Below the pieces are notes generated by a model, which did no database searches, was not told where the DNA came from, and saw only the letters and a list, made by a program, of their open reading frames with translations. DNA of 64,000 nt from Cyclobacterium salsum (GTDB lineage: Bacteria > Bacteroidota > Bacteroidia > Cytophagales > Cyclobacteriaceae), in contig NZ_WNKG01000004.1 in assembly GCF_010119245.1 (NCBI RefSeq), positions 62,001 through 126,000 of the forward strand, read 5' to 3'. The position numbers were made by a program, and so were the translations under genes. Below are positions 1 through 10,505 of this stretch, one piece after another (within the stretch, counting starts at the first letter, position 1; every line of letters starts with the position of its first letter).

Positions 1-83
1 GTGTTGGTTTGTGCCCGGATGCCGGAAAATAGTCCGGATAGTAAAATCAGGAACAGTAAAGGGACTAGGGGTTGCTTGCGCAT
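1..83 (-). CDS. N-terminus of an exported protein, cut by window edge
   Basis: Read on the minus strand, an ATG at 83-81 opens 27 codons that run off the window. They encode a textbook signal peptide: basic start MRKQ, hydrophobic core PLVPLLFLILLSGLFSG, then a likely cleavage after IRA before QTN. The protein is therefore probably periplasmic or in the outer membrane. What follows is outside the window, so no family can be assigned. It is transcribed away from the pseudogene at 406-1658, with about 320 bases of non-coding sequence between them. Confidence 0.6.
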   Translation of the reverse strand, partial: MRKQPLVPLLFLILLSGLFSGIRAQTN

Positions 84-405
84 GCAAATTTATGGTTGAA
101 GTGGAAAGGCAACTGGAAATGGTCCTCCAAAACCTGTATTTGTTAAAACAGGTCAAATAACGACATTTTCAATTAGAAAAAGCACCTGTTTATTAAATTA
201 ATACATCTAAATGACCTTTTGTGGTGACAAATTTCACCACTTCTGGCAAAATTTTATCTACTATTACTTTTATAGCGTTGACCTTTCACCTTCTGATCTT
301 GTTAAGTGCGATTAAAACCGCCACCAAGATCCCGAAGCGCTAAAAAAAATGTATCGTTACGTGACTTAGGTTGGCACCCTCTGTTGCTGCTTTAGATACG
401 GATAA
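84..405. other. Intergenic region with a 7-bp-arm palindrome
   Basis: No gene is visible. The stretch is AT-rich and must hold the promoter of the minus-strand exported protein that starts at 83. It contains the palindrome GTGGTGA-CAAATT-TCACCAC at 221-240, which has the size of a dimeric repressor site (LacI-type operators look like this) but could equally be a hairpin. A weaker inverted repeat, ACCTGT...ACAGGT, lies at about 133-154. No clear TAnnTTTG element was found for the minus strand. Confidence 0.4.
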
Positions 406-1658
406 TTATTCCTCCAATCTTGCGGAAACCAGCCGACTTTGTGCTGTGGTATAATAGATCTCGTCACCTGAAATCTTAAAATAAGCCTGGCCGAAATACT
501 CCTCTACCCGATCGATGGAAAAAGAAATAGTCGCGCGATCGAAGGGGAAAAGTTCTTTGGTTTCTGTTTCGGAAAGGGTCTGTCCGTTTTCCATATCCAA
601 TTCAAAGAGCTTTTGGCTTTTTGTGTAAAGGAATAGCCGGTCTTTGACAAGGAAAAGTTGTCCTACATCGCGGCTTTGGACTGCTGATTCCCAAACCTGA
701 TTGCCGTTAATCCAATCGTAGGCAAATACTTTCCCGCTTCCATTATCATGGTAAAGGAAAATGTTTTTCCCTTCATGGTGTAAAAACTGAGTGATTTCAA
801 ATCCGTTCCCATCCCCGGCAGGAAATTTGGTCTCAACCTGTCCGGTCAAAGGAGAACGCAGCATAAAATAGTTAGGCCCAACACTCAAAATTTTATTACC
901 AAAATCTACAGCGAACGAATAATAATTTAAATGTCCAAAATTCCCCGTATCACCTTCCGTTATTTCCCAGAAAACAGTGCAAGCATTAGGATCGATATTC
1001 AGTAAACTCCTACCTCCACGAATTGCCATTAACGTCAGCCGGTTATCTTTAAAGAGAAAGTTTCGGACGTTATCTACCCTGAAATCGCCACAAACAGCCA
1101 CATCATTTCCAGTTTCCAAATCCACCTGGTATAGGGAGGTTTCTCGTTTTTAAATCCAAACCAGGTGCCATCAGACTGACCGGATGGAAAGGTCCCGGAG
1201 GGTCTTTCCAACAAAATACTCCCGTCCTCCGGATTCAACTTTACCACCGAAGGATTGTTGATGTCATAATACATTCCCCACAAAAAATCTCCAATTTTCT
1301 TTAGTATAAAAGCAGAATCCACCGTTCCTTCGGGAAGTTCCCATACCGGTTCCCCCGTTTCCTTTTCCAGGGAGACAAGACTATTCGGTCCTAGTGGACT
1401 GGCATAGTACAGCCCCGCTTCGGAAGCATGAAGAAAAGGCTCCATAGAGAACCCCACTTCTTCTTCTGTCTTATTAACGGACCATTGAACAACAAAGGGC
1501 AGTCCTTCAGGATCTTCCAGTAGTGCTTCCTCCTCTTCAATTTCAGGCTCTTCCTCTTCCGGATCGACCACCTGCGGAACATCAATGCTGGTTTCCACAC
1601 AGGATAAAAAAAACTTCGGAATCAAAACAAATGCAAGAATAGGATTGGAGATCTTCAT
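406..1658 (-). pseudogene. Frameshifted PQQ-like beta-propeller lipoprotein
   Basis: Two overlapping minus-strand frames form one broken gene. The first (1658 down to about 1148) starts with a lipoprotein signal whose lipobox is FLSC (Cys20), followed by a run of Glu-rich linker and propeller-like sequence with LVSLEKETGEPVW and VVKLNPEDGSILL, typical of PQQ-binding-like blades. Near 1140-1148 the sense shifts: the other frame continues naturally with ETSLYQVDLETGND and further blade motifs (ELDMENGQTLSE) to a stop at 406. The whole span is 1253 bases, not a multiple of three. One missing base (or two extra) in the run AACGAGAAACC would explain it. It may be a true pseudogene or a sequencing error; no slippery heptamer suggesting programmed frameshifting is present. 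Confidence 0.7.
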
Positions 1659-1975
1659 CGGTTTGCGTTAGAATGAGGAGAAGGTTTTATAATGCTAAAT
1701 TATCACTAATTTTTGTTTTAATCTTGAAAAAATAAGAAGAAATTAGTTTAAAAATTAATTTTCACCAGTTTTCGTGACCAAGCGCTTATCCTTAACATCT
1801 ATTGAGTTAATTATCCGACTTAAAAAATTACCGTTCTTTTTTTTCTCAGTCGCTGGAAGGCGAGTCCTTAATCCCAAAAAATCTGGTTTGGATTGTTTTC
1901 TCTAGTAATAGACAAAGCAAAATCCAGCGGGCGAAAATTACCTTTTGCAAAAGAATACTTTGAATCCGAAAAAAA
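1659..1975. other. AT-rich intergenic region
   Basis: No gene, RNA or convincing repeat is visible. It lies upstream of the frameshifted lipoprotein and downstream of the unknown secreted protein, so it should hold the promoter of the former. No exact minus-strand -7 motif was recognised. Confidence 0.4.
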
Positions 1976-2563
1976 CTACTCCTTCGGTGGATTGATCATG
2001 ATATGGGCGCGGTGGGTGCCAGGATCCATGATCCAGGGCATGCCGGGGGCTTCCGGCTTAAGGGCCAGACCGGTGCTTTCCTGGGTAGCCCAGGGAATGT
2101 AGACCACATAGCGCAGGTAAGTGTTTTTTACTTCTCCCTTTAGTGCATCGTAATCCTCAGCAGCCGCTGAAAGGGAGTACAGCGTGGCACCCTCTTTGGG
2201 CATCTGAAGCGTGCCAGCCTTGGCTTCCGCCTCCCGGGTATCGAAGATTTCCTTAAAACTTTTACCTTCCTTTTTCAATTCCCTACCCCTTTCCATAAAT
2301 GGCTCCAACTGCTTGTGGTAGCAGGCCACACTAAAACCCTCAGCTGTGGGATCGTCAGCTATGCAAACCATTTCATTACTGCCTTCCCGCAAGACGGCCC
2401 AGTTTCCCCGGCTGTCATAGCCATAAACCATGCTTCCTTCTCTCAGCGTTTCGGGAGCTGCCAGGACGGCCGTCTTGATCTGCATGGCTTTAGAGGGTGT
2501 TTGCTGTGCTTGGACCTGAAAGAAAAGCACCAGGGCGAAAAGGCTTAGACAAAGTTTTTTCAT
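1976..2563 (-). CDS. Secreted protein of unknown function
   Basis: 195 residues. A clear type I signal peptide (MKKLCLSLFALVLFFQVQAQ) predicts export to the periplasm or beyond. The mature part has no transmembrane segment and no motif I can name; it contains two internal Cys (MVCIADD and SVACYHKQ) that could pair in an oxidising compartment, and a C-terminal stretch PWIMDPGTHRAHIMINPP rich in Pro and His. Similar short secreted proteins exist as hypotheticals in related genomes, but I cannot give a function. It is a single gene, following the M28 peptidase gene after a terminator. Confidence 0.75.
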   Translation of the reverse strand: MKKLCLSLFALVLFFQVQAQQTPSKAMQIKTAVLAAPETLREGSMVYGYDSRGNWAVLREGSNEMVCIADDPTAEGFSVACYHKQLEPFMERGRELKKEGKSFKEIFDTREAEAKAGTLQMPKEGATLYSLSAAAEDYDALKGEVKNTYLRYVVYIPWATQESTGLALKPEAPGMPWIMDPGTHRAHIMINPPKE

Positions 2564-2626
2564 GGTAGGAAGGTATCTATTTATTCGTTTTATTACGTCT
2601 ATTAATATAGGGGCTATTTTTATAAA

Positions 2627-2658
2627 AACAAAAAGCCGCCGGACATTATCCAGCGGCT
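2627..2658 (-). terminator. Rho-independent terminator of the M28 peptidase gene
   Basis: On the minus strand the arms AGCCGC and GCGGCT (634-639 and 653-658 within 2600s) enclose a short loop with two more GG/CC pairs, followed by TTTTTGTTTTT. It lies 24 bases after the stop of the peptidase gene. Confidence 0.75.
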
Positions 2659-2681
2659 ATTAAAAACCATTCCTGAAAGGA

Positions 2682-4181
2682 TTACCTGGCCAAGCGGGTA
2701 TTGGTCCCATCCACCGGCGTGCGGTGTTCCCGGTTGGCCAAATCCCAGGCGGTATGAAAGATCAGCCGGGCGCGTTTCTCCATCAGGTCAAACTCGATCT
2801 TGTCAACCGTGTCTGAGGGCTGATGGTAGTCGTCGTGCACCCCGTTGAAAAAGAAAATCACGGGAATGTTGTGCTTGGCGAAATTGTAATGATCGGAGCG
2901 GTAGTAAAACCGATTGGGGTCATCCTCCGCATCGTAGCGGTAATCCAGGATCAGGTTGGTATAGGTAATATTGTTGTACTCGTTAATGATTTTGAGCTGT
3001 GAGGAAAGCATCTCGGAGCCAATCACATACACGTAATCCTGGTTTTCGGCATTTTGGTATTCGTAGTCAATGCGTCCTACCATATCGATATTCAGGTTAT
3101 TAACCGTATTTTCCAACGGAAATACCGGATTATCCGCATAATACTCCGAACCCAGCAGGCCTTTTTCCTCGCCTGTGACGTTCAGAAAAAGAATACTTCT
3201 GCGGGGACGATATCCGTCTGCTGCTGCTTCCGAAAATGCTTCTGCTATTTCCATCACCGACACGGTTCCGGAACCGTCGTCATCCGCACCGTTGTTAATT
3301 TCTCCTTCGCTGTTAATGCCCACATGATCGTAATGAGAGGAAATAACCAATACCTCCTCTTTTTTATCAGTGCCTTCCAGGTACGCCAGCACGTTTTCAG
3401 TGCCTACCATTAATTTATCCTTTTGAACCTGATAGCGGACCTTTTGAGAAGGGATGGATTCAGGGTTGTTTTTGGCAGCCTCCTTAAGTTGGTCCACGGG
3501 AGTTTCAAATAATTTTCCCATCATCTCCGAACTGACCAAAAAAACGGGTTTGTGTTCGGTAGCCTTGTCAAAGCCCAAGCGGCCCCTTCCGGAGAGCGTT
3601 TTGTACCGGTTAGCTACCCGATCATAATTAGCCTGTCCTTCCATGGTTACAAGCACCACACCTTCCGCGCCGGCTTCAAAAATCCGATCCACCACTTCCG
3701 GGGATCGGGACCCGATGGCCCAGAGTCCGACCAGCTTGCCTTCCACATCTACTTTTGCCAGGTTTTCTTCTGAGGACAATCCCAAAAACACCAAATCGGT
3801 GCGGGACCTTCTCTTCATATCGGCATCGCCAATAAAGACAAAATCTTCATTTAGCACCAGCTTCGTTCGGCCTACTCTTAGCTCCACTTCTTCCCAACGT
3901 ACGCTGGAGAGTTCGAATGGCTGCAGAAAGCTCCCTGCGACGGGTCCGGCCAAGCCCTTTTCCTGGTAAAAGTTGACCAGATACTCGGCCGCCAACTTCT
4001 GGCCCTTTTCTCCGGTATCCCTGCCTTCCAACTCATCGGATGCCAGGTAGCTGAGGTGCTTTTCCAAATCTTCCGCCTCAATGGTAGCGGCGTATTTTAA
4101 AGATAAGTCTTCCTGCCCCATTACAGGCACGGCAAAAAGGACCAACAGCCCTGCTGCGGCTATCATTGTTTTGTTTTTCAT
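2682..4181 (-). CDS. M28 family zinc metallopeptidase, exported
   Basis: 499 residues with a signal peptide (MKNKTMIAAAGLLVLFAVPVMGQ). Residues about 100-250 look like a PA (protease-associated) insertion, and about 255-490 are the M28 catalytic domain. The co-catalytic di-zinc motifs are all present: SHYDH (His283, Asp285), NNGADDDGSG (bridging Asp300), TGEEKG (general base Glu338 and ligand Glu339), IDMVGR (Asp366) and the C-terminal HQPSDT His. Family members are aminopeptidases or carboxypeptidases that trim peptides, probably in the periplasm here. It is monocistronic, with its own terminator, and is divergent from gcvP. Confidence 0.9.
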   Translation of the reverse strand: MKNKTMIAAAGLLVLFAVPVMGQEDLSLKYAATIEAEDLEKHLSYLASDELEGRDTGEKGQKLAAEYLVNFYQEKGLAGPVAGSFLQPFELSSVRWEEVELRVGRTKLVLNEDFVFIGDADMKRRSRTDLVFLGLSSEENLAKVDVEGKLVGLWAIGSRSPEVVDRIFEAGAEGVVLVTMEGQANYDRVANRYKTLSGRGRLGFDKATEHKPVFLVSSEMMGKLFETPVDQLKEAAKNNPESIPSQKVRYQVQKDKLMVGTENVLAYLEGTDKKEEVLVISSHYDHVGINSEGEINNGADDDGSGTVSVMEIAEAFSEAAADGYRPRRSILFLNVTGEEKGLLGSEYYADNPVFPLENTVNNLNIDMVGRIDYEYQNAENQDYVYVIGSEMLSSQLKIINEYNNITYTNLILDYRYDAEDDPNRFYYRSDHYNFAKHNIPVIFFFNGVHDDYHQPSDTVDKIEFDLMEKRARLIFHTAWDLANREHRTPVDGTNTRLAR

Positions 4182-4294
4182 GATGAATGTTTAACGATTC
4201 GAATTATTGGTACTAAGTAAACCAATTCCCACCCCAACTGGTTAATAAGACGATATTTAAGGTTAAAATAAATACCTTAATCAGCTAATATTTC

Positions 4295-4302
4295 TACCTT
4301 TG
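4295..4302 (+). promoter_or_regulatory. Bacteroidetes-type -7 element of gcvP (TACCTTTG)
   Basis: TACCTTTG matches the TAnnTTTG consensus of the phylum's primary sigma factor. It lies 57 bases before the gcvP ATG, giving a leader of about 50 nt. A -33 TTG at ideal spacing was not obvious, so the call rests on the -7 match and position. Confidence 0.5.
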
Positions 4303-4358
4303 CGGCTCGATTCAGGACAATTTGGTTCGGCCAAAAATAATCATATTTTACGGTATAT

Positions 4359-7256
4359 ATGAAAATCAACCTTGCTTCTTCGGAAAAATTTAAAAACAGG
4401 CACATTGCTCCCTCGGAATATGACATCCAATACATGTTGGATACCATAGGCGTTTCTTCGCTGGATACCCTGATTGATGAAACCATTCCCCAGAGCATTC
4501 GCCTCAAAAAACCACTGCAACTTCCCAAGGCATTGTCGGAAACGGCATTTCTCAAAAGTTTTAAACAAACTGCCAGCAAAAACCAGCTGTTCAAGTCCTA
4601 CATTGGTTTGGGCTACTACGATACCCTGGTGCCGGGGGTCATCCAGCGGAATATCCTGGAAAATCCGGGTTGGTACACGGCCTACACGCCTTATCAAGCC
4701 GAAATTGCTCAGGGCCGCTTGGAGGCACTGATCAATTTTCAGACCATGGTCAGCGAACTTACCGGCATGGAACTTGCCAACGCCTCCCTTTTGGACGAAG
4801 GTACCGCCGCGGGAGAAGCCATGACCATGCTGCATGCCAGCAAGCCTCGGTCCAAAAAACAAGCCAACCGCTTTTTTGTGGACGAAAAGGTATTTGAACA
4901 AACCAAGGAAATCCTGAAGACCCGGGCACTACCGGTGGGAATCGACCTGGTTTTTGGCTCGCTAAATGAGTTGGATCTTACCGATCCCGAAATTTTTGGC
5001 CTGCTACTGCAATATCCCAATGCAGATGGAGAAGTCATTGATTATAGCAAGCTGGTGGAAACTGCCAACGAAAACCATATTTTTACGGCTTTCAGCACCG
5101 ACCTGTTGAGTCTGACTTTACTGAAGCCGCCTGGGGAAATGGGGGCAGATGTGGTGATTGGTAGCAGCCAGCGATTTGGTGTTCCCATGGGCTTTGGGGG
5201 ACCACATGCCGCTTTCTTTGCTACCAAAGAACCTTTTAAACGACAAATTCCCGGACGCATTATCGGCGTGTCCGTCGATAAACACGGTAAAAATGCCTAC
5301 CGCATGGCCCTGCAAACCCGGGAACAACACATCAAACGAGAACGGGCCACCTCCAATATATGTACCGCACAAGTGTTGCTGGCTGTTATGGCCGGGATGT
5401 ATGCCGTATACCACGGTCCCAAGGGGTTAAAGGCCATTGCTTCGCGCACACATGGCCTGGCGGTGATGACGGCTAATTGGCTATCTCAGCTTGGCTACGA
5501 GCAAGTGAATGAGGTGTTTTTTGACACCATCCGCATTCGGGTGGATGAGGTACAAAAGGAAAAAATCAGGGCTTTTGCCTTGTCCAAGAAATTAAATTTC
5601 CGCTACGAAAAAGACCATATCCTTCTGAGTTTTGATCAAGCCAAAAACCGGGCAGATGTGGTGGAGATTTACGAAGTTTTCGCCAAATCTACCAATTTAC
5701 TGCAAGTAGCGACCCCTGAAATACCCAGTGAGATAGATGGAATCCTTCCGGCAGGGTTGGAGCGTAGCTCCGGTTACCTGGAACATGAGGTCTTTCACCG
5801 CTTTCATTCCGAGCACGAAATGCTCCGCTACCTGAAAAGACTGGAAAATAAAGACCTATCCCTGGTTCATTCCATGATTTCCCTGGGTTCTTGCACCATG
5901 AAGCTGAATGCCACGGCAGAAATGATCCCAGTCACCTGGCCGGAAATTGGCCAACTGCACCCCTTTGCCCCCCAGGATCAGGCCGCAGGCTACTACGAGA
6001 TGTTTCAGGAACTGAGAAACTGGCTCAGCGAAATCACCGGCTTTGCGGATACCAGCCTGCAACCTAACTCCGGAGCGCAAGGAGAATACGCAGGGCTAAT
6101 GGTCATCCGGGCCTATCATCAGAGCCGTGGAGAAGATTTCAGAAACATCGTCCTTATCCCTTCCTCTGCACACGGTACCAATCCCGCATCAGCAGTAATG
6201 GCCGGTATGAAGGTCGTCATAGTGCCCTGCGATGATAAGGGCAATATCGACGTGGATGCCTTCAAGGCAAAAGCAACCGAACACAAAGATAAACTTTCGG
6301 CATTGATGGTGACTTATCCCTCCACGCACGGGGTTTTTGAGGAAGCCATTCAGGAAATCTGCGAGCTGGTACATGAATATGGCGGGCAAGTGTATATGGA
6401 CGGTGCCAACATGAATGCCCAGGTAGGACTGACCAGCCCCGGAATGATCGGGGCGGATGTTTGCCACCTGAACCTGCATAAGACTTTCTGCATTCCCCAC
6501 GGAGGAGGGGGTCCGGGCATGGGGCCGATTTGCGTGGCCAAACACCTGGCTCCTTTTCTGCCGGGCAATCCATTTATCCGTACCGGGGGAACTGCTGCCA
6601 TCAGTCCCATCTCGGCTGCTCCCTTTGGAAGTGCCAGCATCCTGCCCATCTCCTATGCCTACATCGCCATGATGGGAGAAACAGGGCTTTCCAATGCCAC
6701 TAAGATGGCCATTTTGAACACCAATTATATCAAGAAGCGTCTGGAGGGCAACTATCCCATCTTGTATACCGGTAGCAAAGGCCGGGCGGCCCACGAAATG
6801 ATCTTGGATTGTCGCGGATTTAAGGACTGCGGCGTGGAAGTGGAAGACATTGCCAAGCGCCTGATGGATTACGGTTTTCATGCGCCGACGGTTTCCTTTC
6901 CCGTGGCAGGTACCCTGATGGTGGAGCCCACTGAATCGGAATCCAAAGCCGAATTGGACCGTTTTTGCGATGCGATGATTGCCATCCGCCAGGAAATCCG
7001 TGAAATTGAAGAAGGTCAGGTAGATAGCACCTCTAATTTATTAAAAAATGCGCCCCATACAGCTGCCGCGCTTCTTGGTGATAGCTGGGACTATCCGTAC
7101 TCCAGGGAAAGAGCAGCCTATCCGCTACCTTTTGTGAAAGAGAATAAGTTCTGGCCTTCTGTTGGGCGAATTGACGCGGCTTATGGAGACCGAAACCTGA
7201 TGTGTAGCTGTATTCCTACGGAGGTCTATGAAGAAGAAAAAGAGGCAGTGGAATAG
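4359..7256 (+). CDS. gcvP: Glycine dehydrogenase (decarboxylating), P-protein of the glycine cleavage system
   Basis: 965 residues, the full length of the fused homodimer-type P-protein (both halves that are separate GcvPA and GcvPB in some bacteria). It removes CO2 from glycine using pyridoxal phosphate and passes the aminomethyl group to lipoyl-GcvH. The N-terminal half carries the start [17 protein letters not shown] and [17 protein letters not shown]; the C-terminal half carries the PLP lysine in [16 protein letters not shown] (Lys708) and HGTNPASA. The GcvH and GcvT genes are not in this window; lipA, needed to make the lipoyl group of GcvH, is at 55.3 kb. It stands alone between a promoter-like element and a strong terminator. 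Confidence 0.97.
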   Translation: MKINLASSEKFKNRHIAPSEYDIQYMLDTIGVSSLDTLIDETIPQSIRLKKPLQLPKALSETAFLKSFKQTASKNQLFKSYIGLGYYDTLVPGVIQRNILENPGWYTAYTPYQAEIAQGRLEALINFQTMVSELTGMELANASLLDEGTAAGEAMTMLHASKPRSKKQANRFFVDEKVFEQTKEILKTRALPVGIDLVFGSLNELDLTDPEIFGLLLQYPNADGEVIDYSKLVETANENHIFTAFSTDLLSLTLLKPPGEMGADVVIGSSQRFGVPMGFGGPHAAFFATKEPFKRQIPGRIIGVSVDKHGKNAYRMALQTREQHIKRERATSNICTAQVLLAVMAGMYAVYHGPKGLKAIASRTHGLAVMTANWLSQLGYEQVNEVFFDTIRIRVDEVQKEKIRAFALSKKLNFRYEKDHILLSFDQAKNRADVVEIYEVFAKSTNLLQVATPEIPSEIDGILPAGLERSSGYLEHEVFHRFHSEHEMLRYLKRLENKDLSLVHSMISLGSCTMKLNATAEMIPVTWPEIGQLHPFAPQDQAAGYYEMFQELRNWLSEITGFADTSLQPNSGAQGEYAGLMVIRAYHQSRGEDFRNIVLIPSSAHGTNPASAVMAGMKVVIVPCDDKGNIDVDAFKAKATEHKDKLSALMVTYPSTHGVFEEAIQEICELVHEYGGQVYMDGANMNAQVGLTSPGMIGADVCHLNLHKTFCIPHGGGGPGMGPICVAKHLAPFLPGNPFIRTGGTAAISPISAAPFGSASILPISYAYIAMMGETGLSNATKMAILNTNYIKKRLEGNYPILYTGSKGRAAHEMILDCRGFKDCGVEVEDIAKRLMDYGFHAPTVSFPVAGTLMVEPTESESKAELDRFCDAMIAIRQEIREIEEGQVDSTSNLLKNAPHTAAALLGDSWDYPYSRERAAYPLPFVKENKFWPSVGRIDAAYGDRNLMCSCIPTEVYEEEKEAVE

Positions 7257-7267
7257 TATAGTATAAG

Positions 7268-7304
7268 TAAAAGCCCCTTCGCAGGAAATGCTGAAGGGGC
7301 TTTT
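7268..7304. terminator. Bidirectional terminator between gcvP and fumC
   Basis: Arms AAAAGCCCCTTC and GAAGGGGCTTTT form a 12-bp stem with T-rich tails on both strands. It sits between the convergent genes gcvP and fumC and can serve both. Confidence 0.85.
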
Positions 7305-7326
7305 ATTTTTCTGATCAGGAAGAATG

Positions 7327-8727
7327 TTATTTCAGGCTTCCGGTCATGTCTTCCGGTTTGACCCATTCGTCAAATTGCTCACTGGTCAGCAGGTCTAATG
7401 CGATGGCCGCCTCCCGGAGACTTGTGCCTTCTATATGGGCTTTTTTGGCGATCTTGGCCGCATTTTCATAGCCGATATGTGTATTCAGTGCGGTTACCAA
7501 CATCAGACTATTTTCCAGGTGACGCTGGATAAAGGGCTTGTTGGGCTCAATCCCGATGGCACAGTTGTCATTAAAAGACACACAGGCATCCCCCAGCAGG
7601 CGGGCAGAGCTCAGTAGGTTATTGACCATCATGGGTTTGAACACATTCAGTTCAAAGTGCCCATTGGCCCCTCCTACGGAAACTGCGGTATCATTTCCAA
7701 TTACCTGCGCACAGACCATGGTCATGGCCTCTGCCTGGGTGGGATTAACCTTTCCCGGCATAATAGAGGATCCCGGCTCGTTTTCCGGTATCAGTAATTC
7801 GCCGATACCCGACCGGGGACCGGAAGAGAGCATGCGGATATCATTGGCAATTTTCATCAGGCTGACCGCCAGTTGCTTCAGGGCACCGTGCGTTTCTACC
7901 ATGGCATCGTGCGCTGCCAGGGATTCGAATTTATTCGGAGCGGTGATAAACGGATTGCCTGAAAAGTGGGCTATTTTTTCGGCTACCTTTTCCGCATAGC
8001 CCTTTGGCGTATTTAATCCCGTCCCCACGGCAGTACCACCCAATGCCAATTCTGAAAGGTGCGGAAGGGTGTTTTTGATGGCCCGCATGGCATGATCCAG
8101 CTGCGCGACGTATCCGGAAAATTCCTGACCCAGCGTCAGCGGCGTGGCATCCATAAAATGGGTTCTGCCAATTTTTACCACCTCCATGAATGACTCGGAT
8201 TTTGCTTTCAGGGTATTCCGGAGTTTTTGCACGCCAGGAAGAGTCGTTTCTGCGACCATCTTGTAGGCCGCAATGTGCATGGCAGTCGGAAAGGTGTCGT
8301 TGGATGACTGGGATTTATTTACATCGTCATTGGGATGGATCTTTTTCTTTTCGTCCTGCAGACTACCTCCCAACAATACATGGGCGCGATAGGCCACCAC
8401 CTCATTGACGTTCATATTGGACTGGGTGCCGGAGCCCGTTTGCCAAACCACCAGCGGAAATTGATCGTCCAGCTTCCCTTCCAGAATTTCATCGCAAACC
8501 TTGGCAATGATGGAAGCCTTTTCCTGCTCCAATACCCCTAAATCCGCATTGGTGAGGGCAGCAGATTTCTTTAGGATGGCAAACGCATGGACGATTTCCA
8601 AAGGCATCTGGTGCCTGGGGCCGCCGATTTTAAAATTGTTCACAGAGCGCTGGGTTTGCGCTCCCCAGTATTTTTCTGCGGGCACCTCAACGGGCCCCAT
8701 GGTATCTTTTTCTATTCTGTAATCCAT
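7327..8727 (-). CDS. fumC: Class II fumarate hydratase
   Basis: 466 residues, the usual length of the iron-independent, homotetrameric fumarase that converts fumarate and malate in the TCA cycle. The superfamily signature is [13 protein letters not shown], on the loop carrying the catalytic serine. Other landmarks are [27 protein letters not shown] and the [11 protein letters not shown] segment with the catalytic His. TGSGTQSN and NANGH-like [10 protein letters not shown] distinguish it from aspartase (AspA) and from argininosuccinate lyase. Single gene; ATG at 8727. Confidence 0.96.
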   Translation of the reverse strand: MDYRIEKDTMGPVEVPAEKYWGAQTQRSVNNFKIGGPRHQMPLEIVHAFAILKKSAALTNADLGVLEQEKASIIAKVCDEILEGKLDDQFPLVVWQTGSGTQSNMNVNEVVAYRAHVLLGGSLQDEKKKIHPNDDVNKSQSSNDTFPTAMHIAAYKMVAETTLPGVQKLRNTLKAKSESFMEVVKIGRTHFMDATPLTLGQEFSGYVAQLDHAMRAIKNTLPHLSELALGGTAVGTGLNTPKGYAEKVAEKIAHFSGNPFITAPNKFESLAAHDAMVETHGALKQLAVSLMKIANDIRMLSSGPRSGIGELLIPENEPGSSIMPGKVNPTQAEAMTMVCAQVIGNDTAVSVGGANGHFELNVFKPMMVNNLLSSARLLGDACVSFNDNCAIGIEPNKPFIQRHLENSLMLVTALNTHIGYENAAKIAKKAHIEGTSLREAAIALDLLTSEQFDEWVKPEDMTGSLK

Positions 8728-8831
8728 AAAATGGGCTATTTGACTAATTAAAATGATTCGACTGCTAAATTACAACAGGCAGGGCATAATCCATAAATCC
8801 CGGGATAATCTTGCTCCACAAACCTGAAAAT

Positions 8832-9335
8832 TTACCAGGAAGCATTTTTTCCCGCTTTCAATCCCATGGCCTCATGAAAAAGTGCCTGGCTTTCGCGGAC
8901 TTTTCTCCGAAAATGCCAAAAAGCAAAGCCATAATTGGCCATGCCAGCAAGCAGGCTTGTCAATGCCAACTTCCAATCCTGCATTACAGAAAGAAAAACC
9001 ACGGTAAGTGCAAAGCTAATAATACCCCAGAATCCAAGTAAAAAAGCCGTGCTCGGAAAAAAGGAATACTCAAGGGATATCAGGCATCCCTTGGACAGAG
9101 GCGCCACCTCTCCTTTAATCAGGGGAAGAAAACTATCGGCTTTATCGATCTTTTTAGAAATCCGAAAACAGTCTTCTTTAAGACTTCCGTTAAACACCGC
9201 CGTCTCCTGTCGGGTGATCTCGGTTCGGTCCAAAAAATTTACCCATTGGGTGATCCCATCCAGTTTTTTCATTACCTGCCTGTTGTCCATGGTAGACACA
9301 AAAGATTCACTGTATTTTGGCACCAATCTCACCAT
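8832..9335 (-). CDS. Small membrane protein of unknown function
   Basis: 167 residues. A soluble N-terminal part of about 90 residues, rich in charged residues, is followed by two predicted transmembrane helices (about residues 93-115, FLLGFWGIISFALTVVFLSV, and 120-140, LALTSLLAGMANYGFAFW) and a basic C-terminal tail. The positive tail suggests the C-terminus is cytoplasmic. No family recognised. It precedes ridA on the other side by 28 bases in the same direction downstream, so it may be co-transcribed with ridA. Confidence 0.6.
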   Translation of the reverse strand: MVRLVPKYSESFVSTMDNRQVMKKLDGITQWVNFLDRTEITRQETAVFNGSLKEDCFRISKKIDKADSFLPLIKGEVAPLSKGCLISLEYSFFPSTAFLLGFWGIISFALTVVFLSVMQDWKLALTSLLAGMANYGFAFWHFRRKVRESQALFHEAMGLKAGKNASW

Positions 9336-9362
9336 TAAACAACAAACAGATTAAAAGAAAGT

Positions 9363-9743
9363 TTATACCGCTGCTATACAGGATATCTCCACATTTACGT
9401 CTTTTGGAAGGCGGCTTACTTCTACCGTTTCGCGTGCGGGTGGCTCCTGATTAAAGTACTGCCCATAGGCTTCATTTACTGTCACAAAATCATCCATGTT
9501 TTTTACGAAAATACTGCATTTAACCACCTTATCAAAAGAGGATCCCGCCTCCCGCAAGATGGCTTCCAGGTTTCTCATCACAGCATGAGTCTCTTCTGTG
9601 ATGTTTTCATTAATGAGTTCTCCACTTTCTGCGTCCAATGCAATCTGCCCGGAGACGAAGAGCATCCCATTGATTTTTACTGCCTGACTGTAAGGGCCGA
9701 TAGGAGCTGGAGCTTCTGAGGAATGGATGATTTCTTTAGCCAT
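9363..9743 (-). CDS. ridA: RidA family reactive-intermediate deaminase
   Basis: 126 residues from the ATG at 9743; a longer frame exists only by using a TTG at 9770, and the ATG gives the usual RidA start MAKEIIHSSEAPAPIGPYSQ. RidA trimers hydrolyse the enamine/imine intermediates (2-aminoacrylate and relatives) released by PLP-dependent threonine/serine dehydratases. Visible signatures are APIGPYSQAV, LFVSGQIALD and, near the C-terminus, PPARETVEV with the substrate-binding Arg. Lies between the response regulator gene and a small membrane protein, all on the minus strand. Confidence 0.93.
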   Translation of the reverse strand: MAKEIIHSSEAPAPIGPYSQAVKINGMLFVSGQIALDAESGELINENITEETHAVMRNLEAILREAGSSFDKVVKCSIFVKNMDDFVTVNEAYGQYFNQEPPARETVEVSRLPKDVNVEISCIAAV

Positions 9744-9815
9744 GTGCTTACTGGATTTAATGAAGCACAAATTAAACTTTAATCAGGGAATAAATCAATT
9801 TCGAGAGCAAAGATA

Positions 9816-10505
9816 TCAGTTGGACACCAACTTAAATCCCTCTCCATGCAAGGTAATGATCTGTACTCCCCTATCTGCTTTCAGCAATTTACGGATTTTA
9901 CTTAGGTAGACATCCATGCTCCGGGCATTAAAATAGCTGTCATCTCCCCAAATCTGTTTGAGCGCAAAGGAGCGACTCACGGTTTCATTTATGGAAGCGG
10001 CTAAGAGGCGTAGGAGTTCATTTTCTTTGGAGGTCAGTTTGTGAACTCCTTCGGGCCCTTCCAGTTGTTGCTTGTCGTAATGCAAGACAAATGCTCCAAA
10101 GGTATAGGTTTTCAAAGCCGCTTTTTCACTCTGATTATGGGTTCTTCGCAAAATGGCCGAAATCCTCATCAACAATTCCTCCATACTAAAGGGCTTGGTG
10201 ATGTAATCATCCGCACCTATGCGAAAGCCCTGGATCACATCTTCTTTGAGGTTTTTGGCAGTAAGGTAAATGATAGGAACGTTCTCCTCTACTTTTCGAA
10301 TTTCTTTTCCAAGGGTAAATCCATCCTTTTTGGGCATCATCACATCCAGGATGCACACCTGAAAATAATCCTTCTTGTACTTATTCCACCCCTCCTCGCC
10401 GTCCCGGCAAAGGGTTACTTCAAAGCCCTTAACACCCAAATATTCCTTCAAAATTTCTCCCAGATTGGGATCATCTTCCACCAGTAAAATCTTCGTTTTG
10501 CTCAT
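9816..10505 (-). CDS. OmpR/PhoB-family response regulator
   Basis: 229 residues. Receiver domain at 1-120 with the acidic pocket (VEDD), phosphoacceptor Asp in CILDVMMPKKDG, and the conserved Thr and Lys (YLTAKN, YITKPF). C-terminal winged helix at about 130-229 with a terminal FKLVSN. It overlaps the histidine kinase gene by 4 bases (ATGA), so kinase and regulator are translationally coupled and form one two-component system. The stimulus and target genes cannot be read from the sequence. Confidence 0.93.
   Translation of the reverse strand: MSKTKILLVEDDPNLGEILKEYLGVKGFEVTLCRDGEEGWNKYKKDYFQVCILDVMMPKKDGFTLGKEIRKVEENVPIIYLTAKNLKEDVIQGFRIGADDYITKPFSMEELLMRISAILRRTHNQSEKAALKTYTFGAFVLHYDKQQLEGPEGVHKLTSKENELLRLLAASINETVSRSFALKQIWGDDSYFNARSMDVYLSKIRKLLKADRGVQIITLHGEGFKLVSN

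Noticed and set aside
4341-4901. Open frame antisense to gcvP, 186 codons
   Set aside because: Shadow of the strong gcvP coding frame; protein is low-complexity-like and without motifs. The same holds for long antisense frames over pruA, glmM, dnaJ and the photolyase gene.
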